Below are positions 1 to 6,382 of a stretch of DNA of 20,307 nucleotides, in pieces; the stretch's first letter is position 1; every line of letters starts with the position of its first letter. A program made the position numbers and the translations under genes. Source of the DNA: a virus; the IMG/VR virus record IMGVR_UViG_3300030118_000951, positions 1-20,307 of that record. One strand, given 5' to 3'. A model generated the notes under the pieces. The model saw nothing but the letters and a program-made list of their open reading frames with translations, searched no databases and was not told the DNA's origin.

Positions 1-44
1 ACTGCTATTGCTAACCCATGTAAATACTCACCGTGGTATTTCAT
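1..44 (-). CDS. Start of a downstream late gene (partial)
   Basis: An ATG at 44 opens a frame that stays open to the window edge and begins MKYHGEYLHGLAIA. It follows the 68-aa gene by 34 bases in the same direction. A TAAGGAG sequence lies about 15 bases upstream of the ATG, farther than usual, so either the start is weak or the real start differs. Only 14 residues are visible and no family can be named. By position, after the coat and decoration-like genes, a tail or adaptor gene would be expected, but this is inference. Confidence 0.4.
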   Translation of the reverse strand, partial: MKYHGEYLHGLAIA

Positions 45-78
45 GTGGTTATGCGTAAACTCCTTACGTACCCAACAC

Positions 79-285
79 TTAAAGTGTGGGATATTTGAAA
101 TTAGGTAGCTCAAGTTGTTTCTCCTGTTCTACCTTCCCCTGATCGTTGTTGTCTAACTTTTGTAATATTAAATTTAGTGCTGTCTCTATAGTTTCCATTC
201 TTTTGTTCAAGGAATCTATTTCTTTGTTGTTTACACCACCAAGTTTAATAATTTTTTGAGTGGCTCTCAAATCATACGTTGCCAT
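79..285 (-). CDS. Small hypothetical protein, 68 aa, coiled-coil
   Basis: The frame is open upstream to 333, but the ATG at 285 is preferred because AAAGGA lies six bases before it and no ribosome site precedes the upstream ATG. The protein starts MATYDLRATQKI. Residues from about 20 to 50 form a heptad-like helix (KEIDSLNKRMETIETALNLI) suggesting a coiled coil, followed by a charged, polar tail. It lies just after the decoration-like gene, separated by a strong hairpin, and before the next late gene. No family is recognised. A small virion or tail-assembly protein is possible from context only. Confidence 0.7.
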   Translation of the reverse strand: MATYDLRATQKIIKLGGVNNKEIDSLNKRMETIETALNLILQKLDNNDQGKVEQEKQLELPNFKYPTL

Positions 286-304
286 TTGTTTTCCTTTGTT
301 TAAA

Positions 305-333
305 TTGAGGGAGAAGAATAACCCCTCCCTCAA
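305..333 (-). terminator. Intercistronic hairpin after the decoration-like gene
   Basis: Positions 305-313 (TTGAGGGAG) and 325-333 (CTCCCTCAA) are perfect 9-bp inverted repeats with an 11-base loop. The hairpin lies 12 bases past the stop codon of the upstream gene. In the direction of transcription the stem is followed by AATTTAAAC rather than a run of T, so it may be a weak or partial terminator, or a stem that stabilises the 3' end of capsid mRNA. Confidence 0.45.
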
Positions 334-345
334 AGTTATTTAGTA

Positions 346-822
346 TTAACTTGCAGTGTCGTGCTGTGCAGCAGTATTTCTGTCATTTTCATCAATTCCA
401 GAAATATCACACAATACGGCCCATACTCTAATTTTACCAGTGGCTGAACTTGCACCCTCTAATTTTACATCAAGAGTGTCTGCAGTTCCTCCTATAACAC
501 GCATAGCTGTTGAATCTATGGTGTCAAATTGAGCATAACCTGTTGATGTAGCATCGTGTGCATCCACAAAAAGGTCTACATTGTCTCCTGTGCCAACATC
601 AAGTGTCGATGAACTTGCAAGAGCAGTTAAAACTTCTACTCCCCCTGCCATAAGCAAAGTTTCTGCAGGTATGTCAATACACTGTAAAACATCGTTTTGA
701 TCTGGCCCAGTATCACTTCTAACTTGAGCTAAATCAATAGTGTTTTCAACTAAATATGGTATCCTCCCATTGGAAGGATGTCCAGCGGTGCCACCAGCAC
801 CTGTTACATTTAATGTACCCAT
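346..822 (-). CDS. Putative capsid decoration/accessory protein, 158 aa
   Basis: The ATG at 822 has AAAGGA about seven bases upstream. The protein is rich in Gly, Ala, Thr, Ser and Asp with few lysines. The N-terminus is flexible (MGTLNVTGAGGTAG), and beta-type stretches run through the middle (LDVGTGDNVDLFVDAHD, TADTLDVKLEGASS). This composition is typical of small beta-rich surface proteins. The gene lies 24 bases after the major coat gene, where many phages encode a decoration or head-fibre protein. There is no sequence-level family recognition, so the role is inferred from composition and position. Confidence 0.6.
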   Translation of the reverse strand: MGTLNVTGAGGTAGHPSNGRIPYLVENTIDLAQVRSDTGPDQNDVLQCIDIPAETLLMAGGVEVLTALASSSTLDVGTGDNVDLFVDAHDATSTGYAQFDTIDSTAMRVIGGTADTLDVKLEGASSATGKIRVWAVLCDISGIDENDRNTAAQHDTAS

Positions 823-846
823 TTTTTATTCCTTTCCAATTTAAGA

Positions 847-1806
847 TTAAGCTGCGTTTGTAAAAACGCCACTGAACACGCCTTTAAAGCCTGTGTCAGA
901 TTCGGCCCTAAGAACTTTTCTACCATAAACGTGTAGTCCTCTTACGATGTCAGAGAAACTATCTGGGTCTCTTATTACTTCAGTCTTTGCAATATGAGAT
1001 GCAGTAGCAACGCCAGACATATGTCCGTATAGGAAAACGCACTGGTTAGATGTGCTAGAACCAAAAGTTTGTGTGGCAGCTGATCCAGCTGAACCGTTCA
1101 CAATTGCGTTAGTTGTGTACAAATCAAAACCCATAAGTTTTTTATCTGTAACTCTTCCGTTCATCAATGGAGATTCTCCACCACCAGTTACACTCATGTC
1201 CATGATTTTGGACGCTGCTGTACGCAGTATTTGATATGTAAGAGGTGAAGAAACAAACCAACGGTTTTCTTCTGGTACATCGTTCTCATCTAAAACTCTT
1301 GCTGCTTTACTTATTAAATCAACTAATTCATCACCAGTGTTGGTGCTTGCAATAGATGATGCATGAGTTCCAGTAGTAGAGTCAGTAGCTGCGTTATCAT
1401 AGATGTACTTTAACACGCTATAGTCATAGTTCTTCTTTAATGCATAAGCACCTGAAGAGGTTGCTAGTGCTTCAAAGTTGACATGTGACTGTCTTTCTTC
1501 AATATCATCTACCTTAAATGCAAAGTAACTACCTTGATCAATAATCAATTGAATTTGATTATCGGTTAGGTTCTCTGTATTTACAGTTTGACCTCTAGCA
1601 TAGTCTTTGACTGTGATAGTTGGTTCTTTGATGATGTTTACCGTATCGCCAAAATTCTCGATCTCCCCAGTGTAGTCAGTATTAGTAATAGCTTCTACGA
1701 CTGATGCCCTACGGAAATACTTGAGAACTTTTTGACTGTATATCGCTGGTGCCCAGTTACCAACCGGTAAGTTTTGGTATCCGGCAGCGGATGACATAGT
1801 AGCCAT
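847..1806 (-). CDS. Major capsid (coat) protein
   Basis: This 319-aa protein begins MATMSSAAGYQNLPVGNWAP, followed by a helix with basic residues (YSQKVLKYFRRASVVEAI), as in N-arms of phage coat proteins. It continues with beta-rich stretches such as GDTVNIIKEPTITVKDY and DQGSYFAFKVDDIEE, a typical E-loop and P-domain pattern of HK97-fold coats in the P22/T7-like style. It lies directly downstream of the scaffold gene. AGGAGG precedes the ATG by seven bases, a strong ribosome site suited to the most abundant virion protein. It would form the icosahedral shell around the scaffold core. Fold assignment rests on pattern and gene order, not on an alignment. Confidence 0.9.
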   Translation of the reverse strand: MATMSSAAGYQNLPVGNWAPAIYSQKVLKYFRRASVVEAITNTDYTGEIENFGDTVNIIKEPTITVKDYARGQTVNTENLTDNQIQLIIDQGSYFAFKVDDIEERQSHVNFEALATSSGAYALKKNYDYSVLKYIYDNAATDSTTGTHASSIASTNTGDELVDLISKAARVLDENDVPEENRWFVSSPLTYQILRTAASKIMDMSVTGGGESPLMNGRVTDKKLMGFDLYTTNAIVNGSAGSAATQTFGSSTSNQCVFLYGHMSGVATASHIAKTEVIRDPDSFSDIVRGLHVYGRKVLRAESDTGFKGVFSGVFTNAA

Positions 1807-1830
1807 GATTTATCCTCCTTTATTAGCTAG

Positions 1831-2727
1831 TTAATCATTTACAACTTGACCAGATTTTACGGCCTGATCAATCTCCGCTTCATACTTCTCAAACTCCCAT
1901 GGCTTGAGTTTCTGAATGTCAGACATCTTCCAAACCCTTCCAGTCTTACCAGTAGTGTTTATCTGCTTTGCAGCAGTTTTAGTCACGGCTCTGGCAGCCT
2001 GTTTAGATTTATCAGAAGTCGGTTTCCTATTCATACCCATGTCCGCTTTATACAAATCAACAGTCCTACTTGCCCAAACAGGATCGGTATTGTTCTTTGT
2101 GATACCCTCAGAAATGCTTTTGGGCTGTTGTTCTAACCATCCTAAAAACTCAGGTGATTTCTTGATCTCATCGAAATCTGGATGATTGTTCAGAAGCTGT
2201 TTGTAGGCTGATTGCACTTTGAGTTTCTTTTCTTTCTCACTCAATCTACCTATTTCAGCTTGAAGGTCTTCAACTTGTTTCGCTGCCATATTGTGAGATA
2301 TGGTCTCTACAACTTGGTATACATCTGGATACTGATCCCTAAACTTATTAAGTTCTTCCGGTGTCTTTGGTGGAGCATACTTAGGTTGTGTTTTTTCAGC
2401 AGCTTTACTTTGTGCTTCTAAGACTTCCTTTTCTTGCTTCCATTCAGACAGCTTCTGATCGTAATACTTTTTAAGGTCATCGTATCTTTTCTTATACTTA
2501 CCTTCGTCTTCCTGAACTGGTTCCTCTTTACTTTCAGGTTGGGTGGAATCTATAAAACCTTCTACCTCTGGAGTGGCTTCCATCGTGGCCTTGATGTCAG
2601 TGTCCTCAGTTTCTGTTTCTTCTTCCTCAGCAGTAGTTACTCTGTCCTTTCCCTTGTACATATCTTGACGAGGGTCTGTACTTAGTGCTTCTGCTTTATT
2701 GCGTACATTAGTCTTTCTTTTTGCCAT
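1831..2727 (-). CDS. Capsid scaffold protein
   Basis: This 298-aa protein is very hydrophilic. It has an acidic region at about residues 33-75 (EEEETETEDTD and later QEDEG), then long charged helices from about 75 to 115 and 145 to 170 with coiled-coil character (KKRYDDLKKYYDQKLSEWKQ, EDLQAEIGRLSEKEKKLK), and a basic, lysine-rich C-terminal part. This is the usual organisation of phage internal scaffolds, whose C-terminus binds the coat protein. It sits immediately upstream of the coat gene, in the canonical position. GAGAAAGGA precedes the ATG. The leader between this gene and the preceding one carries two tandem hairpins. Confidence 0.88.
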   Translation of the reverse strand: MAKRKTNVRNKAEALSTDPRQDMYKGKDRVTTAEEEETETEDTDIKATMEATPEVEGFIDSTQPESKEEPVQEDEGKYKKRYDDLKKYYDQKLSEWKQEKEVLEAQSKAAEKTQPKYAPPKTPEELNKFRDQYPDVYQVVETISHNMAAKQVEDLQAEIGRLSEKEKKLKVQSAYKQLLNNHPDFDEIKKSPEFLGWLEQQPKSISEGITKNNTDPVWASRTVDLYKADMGMNRKPTSDKSKQAARAVTKTAAKQINTTGKTGRVWKMSDIQKLKPWEFEKYEAEIDQAVKSGQVVND

Positions 2728-2743
2728 TTTACTATTCCTTTCT

Positions 2744-2767
2744 CAGTGCCTCTTACGAGGGTGGCTG
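2744..2767 (-). repeat. Leader hairpin copy 2 (proximal to scaffold gene)
   Basis: On the plus strand the element reads CAG-TG-CCTC-ttac-GAGG-GTGG-CTG. It has a 3-bp outer stem, an asymmetric internal loop and a 4-bp inner stem. It is the proximal one of two copies; the distal copy is at 2788-2813, with the same outer stem and internal loop but a different inner stem. It lies within the 5' leader of the scaffold-coat message, 17 bases before the scaffold ATG. Confidence 0.6.
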
Positions 2768-2779
2768 TTTACGGGTTTA

Positions 2780-2815
2780 TAAAAATCCAGTGCCGAGGCA
2801 AATCGGGTGGCTGGA
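2780..2815 (-). terminator. Leader hairpin copy 1, terminator-like
   Basis: Read on the minus strand, TCCAG, an internal loop, CCGA, a six-base loop, TCGG and CTGGA form a hairpin that is followed directly by ATTTTTAT. The core 2788-2813 is the second copy of the element at 2744-2767. The short T-rich run makes it resemble a weak intrinsic terminator between the 327-aa gene and the scaffold gene. Attenuation or RNA processing are alternatives. A further 8-bp hairpin (2818-2825 with 2832-2839) lies just upstream, immediately after the stop codon. Confidence 0.45.
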
Positions 2816-2817
2816 AC

Positions 2818-2839
2818 TTTTAGTTATCATCAACTAAAA
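2818..2839. repeat. 8-bp inverted repeat after the 327-aa gene
   Basis: TTTTAGTT (2818-2825) and AACTAAAA (2832-2839) are a perfect inverted repeat with a six-base loop, starting four bases after the stop codon of the upstream gene. It is AT-rich and not followed by a T run in the leftward direction, so termination by it alone is doubtful. Confidence 0.4.
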
Positions 2840-2843
2840 CTTT

Positions 2844-3827
2844 TTAAGTCATCCTACCTGTAGGTGACTGAACTCTTTCGGGTTGTGGATTGCCTTCTGC
2901 TAACTGTTCTTCTTGTATAGCTCTTTCTGTTTCGGCTTTCCCCCTATTGTTTATCTTTTCTAACTTATCTATACCTATGATTTTTGCTATGTTTGGTCTT
3001 ATATATACTTCTCTGTTAGATAGAAGAACAGGTGTTTTACTCACCTGATCTGATTTTTTCAATGTTCCTTGATTTATTAATCTTTCTTCTTGTTCTTCAG
3101 CTTTCTTTATCATCTGTTCAATGTCTGTCAATCCTGCAAACTCTACAGCAGCTGCGTTGATTACGAATGACCCTTCTGGTAAATCCATCGGTACATCATC
3201 TGCTATACCTGTGTTACTCTTTCCGGGGACATCAATCATTCCATTCTTCTGTGGATCACCATCTGTGTTTACCATGTCTTCTTGTGGCATTGCAGGCACT
3301 TCTAATCCTCTTGCTGCCTCTACTACAGGCTGTTGAGCAGGCTGTGGTGCAGGTGCTGGTGTGGGCGGTGGTGTGGGTGGTGGTGCTTCTCTCTTTACTT
3401 CTTTTGGTGGTATGTCTGTTCTTTCAGGAATTATCTTCTCTTTACTACCAAATAATTTAGACATAACTTCTTCTTTATTTTCTGAATTATATAAATTACC
3501 ATATTCTTCTACAGTTATTTGCTCTTCTAGAGGCACTTGATCCTCTGGCATTACTCTTTCACCCTCTGGAAAATCACCTGTTCTACCTTTATAATCTAAA
3601 GCCATAAATTCTTCTACAGCAGGTGCTAATTGCTCTAATCTGTTTAATTCTTCAGGTGTAAGATTTTTTTCATAATCCTCTCGTAATCTTAATGCTTCTA
3701 CATGAGGATCACCTCTACCTATAAATTCATGATCTAGTTGTTCCATAGATAAACCTGATGGCTGTTGCACAGGTTGTTCTACAGGTATCTCACCGTTTGC
3801 TATCATATTTTCATTTGCTATAGCCAT
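2844..3827 (-). CDS. Hypothetical virion-type protein with Pro-rich linker, 327 aa
   Basis: The N-terminal 140 residues are acidic and helical. Residues 148-168 are a proline/alanine/glutamine linker (PPPTPPPTPAPAPQ). The C-terminal part holds DDVPMDLPEGSFVINAAA at about 210-226 and VLLSNREVYIRPNIAKIIG at about 267-285. The first resembles a motif seen in many marine phage structural proteins, of the form D-x-V-P-x-x-L-x-x-G-(S/E)-F-V-I-N. Its function is not known to me. The start overlaps the end of the lysozyme gene by 10 bases, and the scaffold gene follows after a 116-base leader. A virion or tail-associated role is likely from context. Confidence 0.72.
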   Translation of the reverse strand: MAIANENMIANGEIPVEQPVQQPSGLSMEQLDHEFIGRGDPHVEALRLREDYEKNLTPEELNRLEQLAPAVEEFMALDYKGRTGDFPEGERVMPEDQVPLEEQITVEEYGNLYNSENKEEVMSKLFGSKEKIIPERTDIPPKEVKREAPPPTPPPTPAPAPQPAQQPVVEAARGLEVPAMPQEDMVNTDGDPQKNGMIDVPGKSNTGIADDVPMDLPEGSFVINAAAVEFAGLTDIEQMIKKAEEQEERLINQGTLKKSDQVSKTPVLLSNREVYIRPNIAKIIGIDKLEKINNRGKAETERAIQEEQLAEGNPQPERVQSPTGRMT

Positions 3828-4291
3828 TCACCACTTTCCATCATGTTTGCTAGTATGTTTGCTCTTGTCTTCACTTGACTTGCCCATTTGCTATCCAGCA
3901 TTTCTTTTTTAGCTCTTTTAAAATCACCTTCTATCACAGAACCAAAAAAGTTAGGCCATTCTCTTTGATTAAATCTAGATACGCCCATGTTGAACACCAT
4001 ATCTATAATTACAGTCTTTCTCACTTCGTTTAGGTCTTTCATAAAAGTCCAGTGATCTACTTCTTTCAACACTCTGTCTACGTCATTAGACAACAACATC
4101 TTTGCTTCTTCTTCTGTAATACCTAGTCCATCTCCTGCAATGTTTCTACCTACACCAATGGTAGGATGCCCTACAAGTGTATCTCCAGCTCTTATTTCGC
4201 TGCCGTTTGCATCATCGTACACTTTCAATCGCATACCTTCGTGCAATACTAACTTGTCTATTAATTTTTCTCTTGTCTCTTCATTTATCAT
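3818..4291 (-). CDS. Endolysin, T4-type lysozyme (GH24 muramidase)
   Basis: This 157-aa protein is close to the usual size of T4-type lysozymes. The catalytic Glu is E18 in VLHEGMRLKVYDD, followed by D27 and T44 in HPTIGVGRN, matching the Glu-Asp-Thr triad of GH24. Further family features are the ITEEEAKMLLSNDV helix and the VIIDMVFNMGVSRF helix. It would cleave the MurNAc-GlcNAc bond of peptidoglycan for host lysis. There is no signal peptide or membrane anchor, so release to the wall would need the holin. Its ATG overlaps the stop of the holin-like gene as ATGA (4288-4291), so the two are likely translationally coupled. Confidence 0.93.
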   Translation of the reverse strand: MINEETREKLIDKLVLHEGMRLKVYDDANGSEIRAGDTLVGHPTIGVGRNIAGDGLGITEEEAKMLLSNDVDRVLKEVDHWTFMKDLNEVRKTVIIDMVFNMGVSRFNQREWPNFFGSVIEGDFKRAKKEMLDSKWASQVKTRANILANMMESGEWL

Positions 4292-4653
4292 TTTTTAAAT
4301 TGTCCTATTGATTTTAAACCAAAACTAGCACCGATACTTGCAAGAATACCCCAGCTCAACCAATCAGGGCAATCTTCTCTCAAAAATCTAAACCCATCAG
4401 ATAGATATGGCTGTGCAGCAGGAATGAAGCACGCTACTATGATAGAGATGAAACAAATTGTCCAGAGCTCGTCTTTCCAGCTATCTGCAGAAGCATCCAT
4501 TGCTTTCTCTTCCCAGTTCGCATCACTCTGCACTCTTTTTACCTGTGCTTCTATCTTTGCTACTTCTAGCTTTTGTTTTATCTCTGCTTTCTTCTGCCTA
4601 CCCTTCAACCATGTTCCTGCTAGGTTTGCTATCGGGCTTAAAAATTGTAACAT
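4288..4653 (-). CDS. Holin-like membrane protein
   Basis: The protein has 121 aa. Residues 17-60 are a charged helix (KGRQKKAEIKQKLEVAKIEAQVKRVQ). Two hydrophobic segments follow, about 64-80 (WTICFISIIVACFIPAA) and 98-116 (WLSWGILASIGASFGLKSI), and the C-terminus is basic (FKK). The arrangement recalls the phage and gene-transfer-agent holins annotated as 3TM holins. The gene directly precedes and overlaps the lysozyme, the usual holin-endolysin cassette. AGGAG precedes the ATG by about five bases. The specific holin class is not certain. Confidence 0.75.
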   Translation of the reverse strand: MLQFLSPIANLAGTWLKGRQKKAEIKQKLEVAKIEAQVKRVQSDANWEEKAMDASADSWKDELWTICFISIIVACFIPAAQPYLSDGFRFLREDCPDWLSWGILASIGASFGLKSIGQFKK

Positions 4654-4661
4654 GTTTACTC

Positions 4662-6128
4662 CTATGAAAATTGTCTATTTGCAAATCTTTGCACTGCTAT
4701 CTCATACTCTTCTTGTGAATTAAAGTATTTTCTTTCTCCTGCTATTGGGTCGTACACAGAAGGATTGCCTACAAATGCTCCAGAAGACAACCACCTTTCT
4801 ATCATTTCAGCACCACTTTGAGAACCGTTTTTGTACGGGCTCACATCTATTCTAGATAAATATTGCCAGTTAGATTGTCCTTGTGGAAATTTTTTAGGGT
4901 CTAAGGATACACCAAATTCTTTCATATAGTTATTTACAAATTTAACTGTTTGATCTGTGTGTTGTTTAGCCTGTGATGGATTAAAACCGTTATAACTCCA
5001 AGTCATACTGTGAGCTAACTGTCCTGTCTCTTGATCGTACTTAATTTCAGAACCACCCATACCCGGTTTTGGTTTACCTTTTCCAAATCTAAAGAAAGAT
5101 TGTGCTACACTTGCTGCTGTTAAAGCCAAAGCTACACCTACGTTTCCTGAAAGTGTTGCATACGTAATCCCTGCACTTAATCCTGCCTGTATATAATCTT
5201 TTTCTTTAAACGCTTCATAAGCATTATAAGCTGAGATTGCTGCTCCTCCATATTTTGCAACTCCTGCCAAAGTACCTTTTCCTATATTAGCACTGCTTTG
5301 CACTGCAGAAGTTTGTCCTTGTGCTACAGCACTTGTTGGAGCATATGTAGTTGCCCCTGTTGCAGCATCAGTTGCTAATTTACCAGTATAATCTACAAAT
5401 TGTTTTCCAGTTACTGGGTCTATTTTAATTATAGCTTCTGGAACTCCTAAACCACCACCGGTCATAGTTTGATAGTAAGATTGTGGATTTCTTATAAAAG
5501 CAGAACCTTGAAAACCACCAGTTAAACCTAATTTATCAAGAGCATATTTACCACCTTTAAATATTCCCTTAGCTATTTCTGGCACAGCTACTTCATCAGT
5601 AGCAACATTGTATGAAAGTTCTTTTGCAAACCTTCTGTAATCTGCAGCAGTAAAATCAAAAGGATTATCAACAGATGATTTTTCAAGTTGTTCTATATCT
5701 TCTCTCAATGCCATTCTATTGCTGTAATCAGGAGAGACATTACCAGATAAATTCACAGAGGCTCTGGGCACCGTGTTTGTATCAACTGCCAAACTAGTAA
5801 CTTTAGGTGTGTCTAAATTAATGTCTGGCTCAGAAACAAATAATTCTCCTGCACCTCCTCTTCTAGCAATAGCATCTCTAACTTCTTGTTCTCTTTTTCT
5901 TCTTTCTTTTACAGAGGTAGGGTCTTGAAAAGTAGATATTATATTAGATAAATCTTGAGAAGCAAACTGATCAACATTACCTCTCACAGAAATAGGAGGA
6001 GCAGCCGGCACTGTTTCCTGAACTTTAGTTACCCTGTAAGCAGGGTCTAAATCTTTTTCAGTTAAAAATGCAGACTGTTCTCCTAAACTCGTGTCTAAAA
6101 AACTTTCATCTACCTCTGGATACGCCAT
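4662..6128 (-). CDS. Hypothetical virion protein with glycine-rich membrane-active segment, 488 aa
   Basis: The N-terminal half is polar and probably partly disordered, with repeated Val/Pro/Thr/Ser stretches and a basic helix at about 74-90 (KERRKREQEVRDAIARR). Residues 284-346 are Gly/Ala-rich and hydrophobic (GTLAGVAKYGGAAISAYNAY, then GLSAGITYATLSGNVGVALA), like glycine-zipper segments of ejection or internal virion proteins. A basic patch (FRFGKGKPKPG) follows, then a compact C-terminal domain. The ATG overlaps the stop of the preceding gene as TAATG. An internal or ejection protein delivered into the host envelope is a reasonable inference, not a family match. Confidence 0.7.
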   Translation of the reverse strand: MAYPEVDESFLDTSLGEQSAFLTEKDLDPAYRVTKVQETVPAAPPISVRGNVDQFASQDLSNIISTFQDPTSVKERRKREQEVRDAIARRGGAGELFVSEPDINLDTPKVTSLAVDTNTVPRASVNLSGNVSPDYSNRMALREDIEQLEKSSVDNPFDFTAADYRRFAKELSYNVATDEVAVPEIAKGIFKGGKYALDKLGLTGGFQGSAFIRNPQSYYQTMTGGGLGVPEAIIKIDPVTGKQFVDYTGKLATDAATGATTYAPTSAVAQGQTSAVQSSANIGKGTLAGVAKYGGAAISAYNAYEAFKEKDYIQAGLSAGITYATLSGNVGVALALTAASVAQSFFRFGKGKPKPGMGGSEIKYDQETGQLAHSMTWSYNGFNPSQAKQHTDQTVKFVNNYMKEFGVSLDPKKFPQGQSNWQYLSRIDVSPYKNGSQSGAEMIERWLSSGAFVGNPSVYDPIAGERKYFNSQEEYEIAVQRFANRQFS

Positions 6129-6382
6129 TATTTTTTCTTATCTTCCTTTTTCATCTGTTCGTAATTATTCTTCAAATTGAGGAGCATTGCCAGCAAACTG
6201 GCCTTCCCCTGCAGTCGGTACAGCTCCAGTTCCGATTGTGCCGTTACCAGCCCCTGTAAGGTCTGAAGGTTGAGCCCCTGAAGGAGCTTCTGTAGGGCCT
6301 CCCATACCGGGGGGTTGTTGACCACTGGGGAGAGCTGCTTCAGCACCTCCTGATTGTTGTTGTTCTGTTGGTTGTTGGGCAT
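6128..6382 (-). CDS. Connector-like small helical protein overprinting the portal tail, 84 aa
   Basis: The ATG at 6382 has AAAGGA seven bases upstream, and the frame overlaps the last 72 codons plus stop of the portal gene (218 bases) in a different frame. After a poly-Asn/Gln start, the protein becomes a compact helical domain (NPPVWEALQKLLQG, then ELELYRLQGKASLLAMLLNL and NYEQMKKEDKKK). The E-x-x-x-Y-R-x-Q-G-x-x-x-x-L pattern resembles short proteins encoded beside phage portals. The 488-aa gene begins in its stop codon (TAATG). Good ribosome site, coupling and helical regularity all favour a real gene. The function is unproven. Confidence 0.75.
   Translation of the reverse strand: MPNNQQNNNNQEVLKQLSPVVNNPPVWEALQKLLQGLNLQTLQGLVTAQSELELYRLQGKASLLAMLLNLKNNYEQMKKEDKKK

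Noticed and set aside
1846-2685. Several long plus-strand frames opposite the scaffold gene
   Set aside because: They are antisense shadows of a Lys/Glu-rich gene, giving Phe/Leu/Ser-rich products, without ribosome sites.
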